Of a stretch of DNA of 64,000 nucleotides, positions 37,594 to 49,500 are shown piece after piece (within the stretch, counting starts at the first letter, position 1; the number at the start of each line of letters is the position of its first letter). Location: contig NC_031477.1 of NCBI RefSeq assembly GCF_000006565.2, positions 2,326,043-2,390,042 on the forward strand. The letters are read 5' to 3'. The notes beneath the pieces were generated by a model, which was given only the letters and a program-made list of their open reading frames with translations, made no database searches and had not been told where the DNA came from. The translations under genes were made by a program, and so were the position numbers. Origin of the DNA: Toxoplasma gondii ME49. Taxonomy: Eukaryota > Apicomplexa > Conoidasida > Eucoccidiorida > Sarcocystidae.

Positions 37594-40500
37594 TCAAAGC
37601 TCAGAAAGCGGGTGCGACAATTTGAGCTGCTGCGTCCGGGTGCTCGCTTCTACCGGAGAAGAAAGAGGTAAGCTCCGTCCTGACCTTGTGTGTGGAGAGG
37701 AGGCCGGGAGAGAAGGAAGCTTTACACTTCCGCTTCCCTCGCCTTCTTTTTCGTCCTCGACCCAAAAGCCCTTGTCTCGTCGATCGCGAGTCTCGCTCCG
37801 CATGTCAAAGCTCACCATTCTTCCTGTCTCCATCAGCTCCTCGTCTCTTTGCCCTTCCTCTCTCTTTCTCTCTGCTTGCCTTTGTGCATCTTTACTCTGT
37901 CCTCCCTCCTCTTCTCTTTCGTTCTTCTCTCTTTCGTTCTTCTCTCTTGATGGTTTCTCTCTTTCGTTCTTCTCTCTTGCTTCTGCGCTCTTGTCGCCCT
38001 GCACCTGCCCGCTTCTCCCTCCTTCTTGCCCTTTCGCCTGGGCCTGCTTGTTCTCCTCGTCTTCTTTCTCTTCCTCGTCTTCTTTCTCCTCCTCGTCTTC
38101 TTTCTCTTCCTCGTCTTTTTTCTCCTCCTCGTCTTCTTTCTCTTTCTCGCCTTTGCTCTCCAGTTCTCTCTTCTCTCCCGTCCTCTCTACTTCTCCCGTC
38201 TTTTCGCGTTCTCTCTCGCGTGCGACTCCGGGTGCCGACGCTGCCCTGGCTGCGAAGGATCGATTCCACTTCCTCTGCATGGTTTCCTCGAGAGCAGCCA
38301 GCGCGGCGACGGTGGAGCATTCGAGATTCGCGCTTCGCTCTGAGACTCTCCGATCGCCTCTCGACCTCGAGAGCGTCACCTTCTCCCCTCGTCCTGTGAA
38401 GTTCTCTACGCGCTGGACGCCGTTGCCCAACCGCCGAGACAGCCAAGCTGCCGGCTCTTCTCTCCATCGGGCATCCCCGCGCTCGAGGACAGAGTCTTTC
38501 TCGCACTGCGGCTCCTTTAGTGAGAACGCCAGTCGAGAAGAGTCTCGGCAATTCGGCGAGACTCTCAAGACTCCAGACAGTTGCCTTCGAGAAACACAAG
38601 ACGCACTCGGCTTTCCAACCGTTTGCTGCACTGCACACCGGACTGGGGGAGACGCGTCGCCTGCTGACGCGTACAGCGGCGCAGCAGGTACCAACTCGAA
38701 GCTCGCGAGAGGTCCGCTCTGTTTCTGGGCAAAGCGCGCCGTTGTTTCGCCTTTCTTAGTGAACGTTTCGAGAGAACAAACGCTCAGGTGCTCGTCGTCT
38801 GCGGCGTCCAGGCCTGTCTTCCCGCTCCACGCATGCAGCTGCGTCTCGGCGTCGATCTGAGAGTCCAAGGAAGAGAAGCGAGAAGACTTCACAGCTGCCG
38901 GCAACAACCAAGGAGCCTCTCGGCCGCGAGCTGCTAAGGCGAGTCCACTCAGGAGGCGCCAGCAGTCTCCCGGCAGAGAACGAGAAGGAGAGGCATGGAG
39001 GCGAGCAGAAGGTAAGGAACTCGGGAAGGCCTGTGCAGCTTTAGCATGCATCCACGCGGCATCCACGCTGGATCTCGAGACGCAGAGAGGGTACGCGACA
39101 GCCTCGCCGCTCTCCTCTTGAGAGAAGACCTCCCAACCGTCTTCTCGGTGAGAGAGAGATCTGGCAGTCGGACTCAGGAAAGAGGCGTCGACGCGATAAG
39201 CAGTCATGGAGTGAGAATCCTCGTGTCTGTGCAAAAGCGCGAGAAGATCTAGAACGCCTTTCTCGGCCGTATCGGGGAAATGTGGAAGACGAAACTCTTT
39301 CTCGGTTTGGAGACGAACAGTTGCGTTCTTCTCCTCGTCGGCGTCTGCAGGAGGCGCGCTGGATAGGCGGCACTGCTGAGCTCCGTAAACTTCGACGAGA
39401 CCTCGCGCGCGACAAAGGAATACCAGGTGAACCGAGACCGGAAGGGATACTGCTCGCCTTACAGACTCCGACACAGCTAGCAGAGAAGCCGTTCGTTCCC
39501 TCACACATCCTTCTTCTCGCTCTGCTTCCAGAGGGCATCCAGACGCCGCCTCCTGCGTCTCCTGAGAAGGCGCGCAGGAAGAAGAAGAGGACGAAGACGA
39601 CGGAGACGAAGCAGGAAAAGACGAATGGATAGAGTTCTCGGTCGGCAGGATTTGAGGAGCATTCCTTTCAAGGAGCCTGAGAAGCGTCGCCATCACAAAA
39701 TGTCGACAAGGCGAAGGGAGACCGACGCAGCTTCGTCCCCAGGGTGTCAGGCCTCCTTGCTGGCATTTCGAGATTTCCTTTTTCGCCTCGGCCGCTCGAT
39801 CACAGCTTCTCCTCGCTTTCCTTGTTTCAACTCCAAACGGTTTTCCCTCTGCGTGCTGCATCTCCCCCTTCCACCCTCCCGCATCTTCCTTAACCTGCCT
39901 TCCTCCTCCCTTCTCCTGTGGGGTCTCTTCTCGTCCTCGTTCTGCCTGGCCTTTCTCGTTTTCTGCTCCACGACTCACTTCGGATTCTTCCTTAGACTCT
40001 TCTTTCGCGCAGATCAGGTTCTGCTCGAGCAAGACCCTCAGAGGATCTGACGCTGGAGTCGCGAGAAGCCCTCCCAGGAGCGTTGCGGGAGTGGTGTCTC
40101 TCCGGCTCTGAGCTCCACGCGTTTCCTCGCGATTCAGCGCCGCGTCGCTGCCCCCGCTCGCGCCTGGAAACGCCTCCGGTGACTCCGAGAGAGAGCGAAA
40201 AGGAGACGATGAAGAATCTGAAAAAGCCTCTGGAGAAAACGCGAAGGAGAAGACAGATGAAAGCTCCTCGCCGGGCAGGGTCGGCCGGCGTCGCGCACTC
40301 TGCGAGTCGTCAGAAAAGAAAGCCCCATGAACTGCGGAGTCAGGAGGAGATCCTTCGCTTGTCGGAGACTGACGAGCCTCGCGACAGTATTCCTTGCGTT
40401 TCTCTGTCGGCTCCTCGTCGCGATTCTGGAACTGTTCTCGCCTTTCCTCCATTTGCGTTGCCATCACCGTCTCGAGGACAGGGCCATCTCTCTCGTCGGA

Positions 40501-43500
40501 GGCCTCTCCCGCCTGACACACCTTCGCTGGGTTCTTGTCTCTGTCTCCTTGACCCGTAGAGTCTTGTTCTCCAGGCGACTTGCGCTTTTCGTCTCTCCCG
40601 CCTTCTCTTTCTCTGTCTCTCTCTGCCGCTCTCTCGTCAGTGGTTCCTCTGTCTCCCTTCTCTTCTTCTTCTCGTCTCACCGCTGTCTTTCGCCTGAGTC
40701 TCGACTCTACTTCCTGTCCAGCTTCCCTCGTTCCTACCAAAGTGCGATTCATTGCCGCAAACTTCGAGACGCCGGGATGACAGGCCGCTGCTGCCAGGAG
40801 GAGAAAAATCAAGTCTGCCTTCCCCACGCTGTCCGTACACCACAGCGAGTTCCTCCCTGCATCGCCTTCTCCATTTTTCTCTCTCCCTTCTTCGCCTCTC
40901 CGTGCGTCGTCTCTGAGGCGTTTTTCGCCTCTGCACTCTCTCGATCCTTCGTCTACTCCTTCGTCGCCTCGTCGGGATTCTTCTCTCCACCTGTCTTGTC
41001 TGCGGATTTCGCCTTCCTCCCTCTCCTCAAGAGCAGTGAGAGTCGCGCGAAGGAGGAAGAAGCAGTCGGTTACTTCTTCAAGAGTCAAGGCAGAACGTTT
41101 CTCGTACGAGCAAGAGTGAAATGCTTTCGCTCCCTTCCGGTCTGCAGAGTTCTCTTCAGCTTCCTCAGCAGCGATGTGAACAGAAAAACGGTGCTCGCTT
41201 GTCTCGCTGCTCTCTCCACGCTCTGCTTCTCTGACGCTTCTCCCGTCGATCTCTCGGGCAGGTGTGATGTCCTCTTCCCTCTCGGAGTGGTTTTCTTCGT
41301 CTTGAAAAATCTTTCTCGCTCCAGCGTCTTCGTCGTTCTTCGACTCTGTCAGCAGAACGCTCGTCTGCGCGAGGCTGTCAGCGAGGAAGGCAGCGCAGCG
41401 AAGCAGGAAAAACTGCAGATTTTCTCCCGCTTCTCTCTCTCGACTTCCTTCCGAGGTCCTGAGTCTCTTGTCGGCATGCGATCCTGCGACACTGAACGCG
41501 TCCTCTCTCTTCCTTTCTCCTTCTCCATCTGAGTCCGCTTCGTCTGTCTCTTTTCTCTCCGTCGGCATGTGCCGTCGTCCTCCCTTACTGCTGTCTTCCG
41601 CGTCGCTGACGCCGCCTTCGTCTTCCTCCCTGCTTTGTTCCCTCTCTCTGCCTTGCTCTCCTTCTCCCCCTGTTCTCCGTTTCCTTCCTGTGTTCTGCTC
41701 GCCGTCCTCTCTTTCTCCGCTGCCTGAGTTTTCCTTGTCGCATCCGGTGGCATGGACGTTCGCCGTTTCTGCAGCAAGCCTGGGCGCCGCGAAGGCGCCG
41801 CGGTGGTGCCCAGTCCGCGAAATCGAAGAAGCAGAGAGAAGAGAGAGAAGTCGAGGCAGAAGATGTCGCACGAGGAGTCTGCATACGTGAACGGGTGATC
41901 CGAGACTTAAGGATGCTTCCACTCGAGAGATGAGAACGCTCAGTTCTCGGTGCTCTGCGTTCTCCTTGTCGTCTCTCATCTCATAAACCTGTGTCTGTAC
42001 GAAGTTCCTTCTCGCCTCACCCTCATTTTCTCTTTCCTGCAAAGCTCCCCCTTCCGCCCAATCCGCCACACTCTTCTCCCTATGCTCTGACTTTGGAGAA
42101 GTCTCTCTGTCACCACTGCCCTTTCGCCTGCTCTCCGCAAAGCGGTTATCCCTCTCCTGCGTCTTCTCCTCTCCCTGCTCTCTCTGCTGCTTCTGTTCCT
42201 TCGCCGGAACTTCCTCGTTCCGCGAGGCAGCCTTTCGACTGGCACAGCCAGGCACGCGAGGGGAAGCGGCGGCGGAAGAGGCCAGAGACTTTTTCGAAGA
42301 AGCGAACGCAAAGTCAGAGGCGGGGAGAGGAAGGAGCGAAGATCGAGGGGGAGACATCGACCGGGAAGAAGTCGAGAGACCTCGCGTCGCAGGAGTCTCT
42401 ACATGGTCGCATCCTCTCGGGGAGTCCTGCGAAGCCGTTGTCTCTGTTGGAGAGCGACAAAGAGCAGGATGGAAAAGAAACTTCTCCTCGCCTTCGTTCG
42501 ACAGCGAAAACCAACATGCATCTTCGACGAGGCCTGAAACGAAGCCCCCCACAGAGCCTGCAGTCTCGCCGTCTAAGCCTGCGAGACAAGAGACAGACTC
42601 GAGCGAAGCAGACAGAGACTTTGTCGGAGAACCGCGAGCAGTGCAGAGGGCAGCAGAGAGGTAGGAGGAGGAGGAAGCCAGAGGAGACGAAGCGAGAGAA
42701 GAAACAACGGAGTGGATGGACGCTTCGCGGCTTTCCTCAGGGACCTCCAGGTGAGGCGAGGCATCTTCCTGCTCGTCTGTGGTCTCGTGAACAAGGGAAG
42801 CAGACGAATGCGAGGAGAAAGAAAAAGGCACGAGTGATGGTGGAGGCCGAGCTGTCTCCCGTCGCGAATGCGCAGAAAGACTGAGAATGTGGAGCTCGGC
42901 TTGCAGGGCAAGAAGGTCAGAGAGGCCCGGCAGACGCAAGAAAGGCAGCAAAGAAGAAGATCGAAAGAGAGAGAGATACCGCCGACAAAAGTGTACCCCC
43001 ACTAAAGGTAGAAACCTGAGAGGAGAGTCCGAGACGGAAGCAGACCGGGAAGAAGGCGACGAAGCTTGTGAAGAGGGACTCCGACGTTTCTCGCATGGAG
43101 GAGGATCGGAAACGGAGTCGTACAGGGATGACAGTGAGGGAGGCTGGTTCTCGTTTTCTGCACTTCTGCGGAACTCTCGCATGGAACAAGAGTCGCCTGA
43201 ATCGGCGCAGCCACCCGACAACTTGACCCAAATGCCATCCGGGAAGTTGAGGAGAATGGCGTTTCCTCGCGAGCACGCAAACGGCGCTGCGCGACCCCCC
43301 GGCTGTCCCCGCCAGAGCGACGAAGCCTCGCTGCTCTTCAAACAGGCCTCCTGCAGCGAAGCCGCCCCCAGGAACATCCAGGAGAGCACATGCCAAGGCG
43401 CAAGCCATGGAAACGCCGCAGCGCAAGCGCTCGCCAGCGCGTCAATCTGCGCCGCTAGAGTAGCACTCCGAAGCTCCTCAGGGTCGAACGGAGACGAGGC

Positions 43501-46500
43501 AGGAGCGAGAGGAAGCGTCTTTTTCGGGAGTATGTCTTGCGGGGCCTCTTGGCTCTCTCGAACAGCAGCGACTGTGTCTCCAGGATTCGGTCCTTCTCCC
43601 GCAGCGTCCCCTTCTTTCCCCGGAAGAGATTCTTTCGCCTCAAAGAGGTTGCCTGTTTCCTGGATAAAAGCCGCGTATCTCGTTCGCTTTGCTTTCTCTC
43701 CGTCTTCCTCGCGTTCTCTGGCGCGCTCCCTATCGACGAATGGACCTTCGTCTCTGCCGTAGCTGCGGCGCGTCTCTCCTGCGGCTGCTCTCCTGCCGAG
43801 AAGCGAAACTCCCTTCTTCCCAGCAGCAAGGTCGAAGACTGCTGTGGCGAGCGGCAAATGCCTCAGCTGCGGCTCTGCGGCGAGAAGGGTGGATTCGGCG
43901 CCGCAAGCGTTTGAAAGGCGAACTTCCCCGGAGACCTGCTCCGGACCTCCCGGCGCGGTCTCTGCTCCCGACCTCCACCAGGCAGCCAGCAAGGCGCACA
44001 CTCGGTGCCAGCCTCGTCCGCCGGCGACGAAGAAGACTCGGTCTACAGCATCCCGAATGGCCTGCAGATGCAACACTCCTTCGCGCCTCTCGCCTCGAGA
44101 GAAGCTGTCGCTTCTTCTTTCCAGAATGGGGGAGGCCGGACGAAAGAAGCAGCAGCAGAACACCAGTGCGTCTCGCTGGGTGAAGGTCTCGACATCCGCG
44201 GACGGACGCGAGGGAGAAGAAAGCAAGGTCGGAGACAAGGAACGCGCTGAGTGTGGGCAACGCGCGAACGACAGCTCGCTTTGGAGCGTCTCGCATTTCC
44301 TTTGCAGCCACAATGACACGGCTCGCGACGCCGAGGCGGGGCAGACGGCGTCAGGCGTCTCGGATACGCGAGGAACGTCCAAACTTGGGGGGAAACGTCT
44401 TCGCGAGAAAACTGCATGCTCGTCCACGCACGAGGCTCCAGAGAGACGCCACGGCACACCAACGGCCGGCCAGCAAAGAGACACCCGTCTCTTCTTTTCC
44501 TCCCCTCTCTTCAGAGCCTCTTCGCTCGCGGAAGAGCACCTGGGCGAGACGCCGGCACCAGCCGATTTCCTCTGCTCTCTCAACACAGGAGCAGCAGACG
44601 AATACGAGGCCGCGCCAGGAGACGCAGAAACCGAAGAAGAGGACATTCGAGAAGAAGAAGCCTCCGAGGAAGGAGCAGATCTAAAGCCTCTGCGGCACCT
44701 CGGCTGGACGGTTTCGTCTTCGTGGGTCGTTCCGAGGAGCGCGAGGAGTTCGAAGAGGGTCGCGGCAGCAACGACGACATTTCTGGAAGGTTCCGTTTCA
44801 TCACCGTTTAGCTGGAAACTCGGCGTCTCGTCTCTGCCCTCGTTCCGTCGCCTTTCTGCCTCACCTTCTTCGACTTCTCCTGCGCCCAACACCGTCCTCC
44901 TGAGAGTCTCCCCAACCTTTCGCCTTCTCGCATCCAGACTCTCCTCCGAGAAAACCTCGTCTCGGCAGTCTTCCCGACCGCGCAAGAGTCTGCGTCCTTC
45001 GCTGTCTCCCCGCGTGTCTCCTCTGTCTCCTCCCAGTTTCTTCTCCACTCCGAGAGAGGAACGACATCCACCTCCTTCGCGATTCTCGGATGCGCCCCGG
45101 CCGCCTTCTCTGTAAGCCGTCTCCCGACTGCCTCGGTTGAGGTCGCATGCGAACCGCACGACTCTGCTGTCGTCGTCTCGACCCTCTCCGTCCTGCTGGC
45201 CGTCGCGGCCTTCTCCTCTCTCTTTCCTCTGCCGTGTGTCTCTTCCAAAGTAGAGAGAAGCGAAGCTGGCCTGGCTGCTCCTCTCCTCCGAAGGCTCATC
45301 CCTCTCTGGAACGGAGGAGACAGCTGCCCTGACCGCCGGCGCAGCTGACTCACAGCGCAGAGGAGGCAAGGAGACACCGGGCGCCAAGACAGAGGAGCCG
45401 TCTCGATGGCGAGGAAGAGACGCGTTGGCGCCCCAAGTGGATGGCGCCACAGCGGGAGAAGATGAGGGAGACGCAATCGAACCTGCCTGCGTCGAATTGT
45501 TCCCAGAGTCTCCTCGGGATCCCTCAACTCCCCAAAAGTACTTGAAGAGCGACGACCCAAGTTGGTGGAAGCCAGGATCCTCGGAGACGCCCGGAGCGAT
45601 TGCCTGAAAAAGAAATCACAAAACAGCATCGAGTTTTCCTCTGCGATAACCAACGCCTCGACACTCACAAACCCTTGACTTTCTTCGTCTTCATCTTGCC
45701 TCAGGTCCGCTGTGCCTTCCGGTGTTTCCGCCTCCTCCTCTCTGATCACTCGTCTTCTCTGCGTCGCCGGCTCCCTCTTCTCGCACCCTTCTTCTTGTTG
45801 CTCTTCGCCTTCACTCCCCTCCCTGTTGCCTTTCCTCTTCTTCTTCACTTGCCGGGTCTCGTGCTCTCCTTTCCTGCCTTCCCTGCTTGTTCTTCTCCCC
45901 CTCTCAGCTTTGTTTTGCCTGCGCTTCGTCTCCCTCCATCCACCCGAGCGTTCAGTTCCCTCCTCGTCTTCTGCGTCTCCCCATCTCGGTCTTCTCCTCC
46001 CAGCCTCGCCCTTCTCCTCCATCCTTTCTGCCAGTTCTGCCTGCGCGCCTCCTTTCTCCCTGCTTGGCTTACCGCGCTCTGTTGAAAGAGAGACGAGGCG
46101 ACGTTGCCGTAAGCGGCGCCGGCGACAGCTGCAGCCTCCGACACTGCGAAGGCGGCCGCAGCGCCCGCCGCCTCTGCTGCAGAGACACCCAGAGCCGTCG
46201 CCTTCGCCACTGCTTGTCCCCCCATTCCTTTTAGCTCTTCTTCCCCAGGAAACACAACTGTACGCTCCCTCTTATCCCTGGACGCCTTGGTCTCTCGCCC
46301 CTCTCTGTTCTCTCTGTCGACCGCTCCAGCGTCCTCTCGCTCAGTGACGCGTTTCTGCAGAACCGCGGAAGACGCCGACGTCCTCTCCTCACTCTCTTCG
46401 TCCTCGGTTCGAGCGCTCTCGAAAGGAGATCCCCGGACCACTGAAGCGTCTCCCGGACAGACGGCGCGAGTCGCGGGGGGGAGACCAGCGGCGGCAGAAA

Positions 46501-49500
46501 AAGACGCCGAAGAACTTGGCTGCTCTGCATGCGCACAGGGGTGTCGGTTCTCCGGAATAGGTTCCATGCGAGCCACTGCTCCGCGCAAAAAGGAAGAAAA
46601 GGCAGAAGAAAGAGAAGGCGGTGAGGGAGCTTCTTCGCCTCCCTCCGCCAGCGTCGCCACGAGAATCCCCTCCGCGGCAAGGACCCAAGAACTCTGTTCG
46701 CGCGATTCGTCCTTCTCTGAAAGCCAGAGAAACGGTGCTTCGCTCTCTCCTTCGCCCCGGGAGGAAGGCGACAGAGACGACGACGAAGAGGGAGGAGGCG
46801 CCGAAAAAGAAGAAAACGGAGGAGATACAGGCGCGCTGCTGGCAGCACCGAGCAATGCTGTCGTCGCTGCATGCGAGGCGACAGCCACACTGCGCAAGAA
46901 GGCCCCAGGCGCGACATGGAGCTCCCGTCCTGCCGAACTCTCTCTAGTGAGTTGTTCTGGACTTTCTCCTGGACTTTCCCTGTTCCGGTCCGGTTGAGAA
47001 ATAAGAGACTCTGGACGCGCGCGACTTCCTCTGGCTCCCGCAGACACCACGAAGGCGTTGTCGCGAGTGGCGACCGTCTCCGGAGGCACAGACGAAAGAG
47101 CTTTGGAAGACGAATCCGACGACGCTCCCCGTCCTTCGACTCTGCTTTCCGCGAGACAGAAGTCCGCATCGCACGGCCTGTGAGTCCCTCCACCAAGCGC
47201 GTCTGCTTCGCCAGACGCGAGACGAGCAGAACGAATCGGAACAGATGCAGAAGAAGACCAAGACGAAGAAGAAGACGAAGAAGACGACGAAGAAGACGAA
47301 GAAGCATAAGAGGAAGAAGAGAGTAGACATGTCTGAGGGTTGCTGTGAGAGTTGGGGATATGCAAATTGCCGAGAGGTTGAGAGCTGGAGACTCTGAAAG
47401 GGGAGACTTCCTGAAGAGCTGAGGGGGTGGAAGCAGCAGTGGGGGGTGTGGCTGGGACTGGCGCAGCTCCGCCGAGAGGCCTGCCTTCTTCTGGAGTTCT
47501 GCGTATCACAGTTGCTTTGTTGTCAAGAGCGACGCCGTCATCTGGAGCGGTGGATCTCGAAGCCGTTGACGCTCGCTGTTTCTCTGGAAAAGCGGCAAAC
47601 TCTCCCTGGCGGGCAGCGCCTTCAGGACGACGCGGGCGCGAGCCGCAACGCCCGCGAGAGCCTGCAGACGCAGTCGGGAACGAGAGAAAGGACGAGGCAG
47701 ACTCTTCGTTGCTGTCCAAGATCGAAGGAAAGAAGAAGGCGGCAGTGTCTACAAGAGGCGAAGCGGGATGCGCCGCCGCCAGCGCGCAACCTTCCATCCG
47801 CTGTCGTCGCCGCGCAGCTCGTTCCGCGCATGCAGCCGCGTGCAGGCAGTGTACATACGCCTGAGCCTTGTGCGAGCGGATGGGGTTCCAAACGTCCTCT
47901 CTCTGCAAGAGCCAGCTGCTCAACAGACGAACGTGTTTTCTCAGTCTCTCCACTTTTCCGCGCGAGAGACGCAGCGGCAACTCGAGGACCGGAGAGGACA
48001 GTGGAGCGCGGAGGGCCGGGACCGAGGGAAGACCGGCGGCTGTCGAGCCGCCAAGCGGCAACGCGACTTCTCGAATGTCCAAGTCCTTCGCGGCACAAGA
48101 CGACGACGAATAAGAGGAACCAGCCGAAGAAGCAGAAGCAGAAGAGGAAGAAGCAGAAGAAGCAGAAGAGGAAGAAGAAGCAGAAGACGGAGACAATCGA
48201 GTTCCTGGTCGATGGGTGTGTGTACGAAGGCTCTTATGGCCAGAGGAGACAGGACGAGCAGGGGGGAAATTTCGTAGAGGAAAAGAAGCAGCTGAAACGC
48301 CTGTCGCGCAGGCGAGAGCCTCGAGTGCTTCAACAGTCTCTACGAACCGCCGTAGGAGAAAAAGAAAAGACGAAGGGGACGGAAGGCAAAGGGGAACGCA
48401 ACAGCAGGCATCTGCCCGAAAAGGCTTCCGAAAAGCTCCCAGATCACGACTCCAACACACAGAAGCAGCGTGGATTTCTGATCTGCCGTAGAACCCAAAA
48501 AATGCCTGCGAAAACACAAACGAAATCTCAACTTCCTCGCTCGACTCTCTTCCTCCTCTTCTCTGAATCTCAGCATCCGGAGACGCACCCAGATTTGTCG
48601 CACCGCTTCGTTCCGCTTCAGACTCTCTTTCATCGGTTCGGCTCCCTCCATGTGACGCTTCTGCCTCTCCTCTCTGTGCGTTTGGAGATCCTCGCAGACG
48701 GCCGTCAAGGTTAAGATGCGAGTGACCCTGAGAAACGGCAGAAACCGTTTGGGGAACCGTCGCTTGCCCCACCAGGGCAGACGCGAAGTGAACGATGGGT
48801 AGAAGAAAACGCAGCAGTGCCTGCGCGCGTTCAGTTGCGAAAGCGCCGGCAGGAAAACGCGGAGAAGACCTGTCTCCGCCTCTGAATTGCGGAGATGCAG
48901 CGTTGCTCGCTGCTCGGCCCATCCGGTGCGAAGTCTCCGCAGAGAGAGCACTCCCGCGCCCTGCAAGTGATCCCGGCGCAGACGGACAAGCGTCGCGAAA
49001 GGCGAAAACTGGAAACGGAGACCCAGCAGATATCGTGGAGGAGGTCGACGATGAGTCAGACGAGCAAGGCGACGAAGGCGAGGCAGAAAACGGAACGTCG
49101 ACGGTCCTGCTTTCTTGGTCTCTGACGTGAGAAGGGAGAGACGCCGAGAGACGGCGAGAGCGAGGAAGAAAGGAAGAAGCAATACCCCAGTCAGCGGAAA
49201 GAACGGATTCGTCGACTGCGTACGCCAGACAGAAGCAGAGTGCAGCATGCACCCAGTCTCCGAGAGAGAGAAACGAGTCTTCTCTTCTCGTGTGAGTCGA
49301 AGCTGCATGAGGAGACGAAGAGGGAGCGGAAGAAGAGAACGCAGACGAAAGAGGCTCAAGATGCGAGGAGCGGCAACGGTCGCGCTGTTCTACTTGCGTC
49401 GAAGAAGAGCGGCATTGTGCACAATCCTCCGATTCGTCTTGCCGCAGGCGTCGCGAGTGTCTGTTTCTCTCGTCAGGAAAGGGAGTAGAAGAAGACAACG

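Noticed and set aside
37622..38860. Long plus-strand open frames opposite the giant gene (37622-38860, 40327-41532, 43844-45115, 47446-48714)
   Set aside because: They lie antisense to the 2,670- and 2,130-codon exons, consist of Ser/Leu/Phe or Arg runs mirrored from Glu/Arg/Ser codons, and have no splice context.
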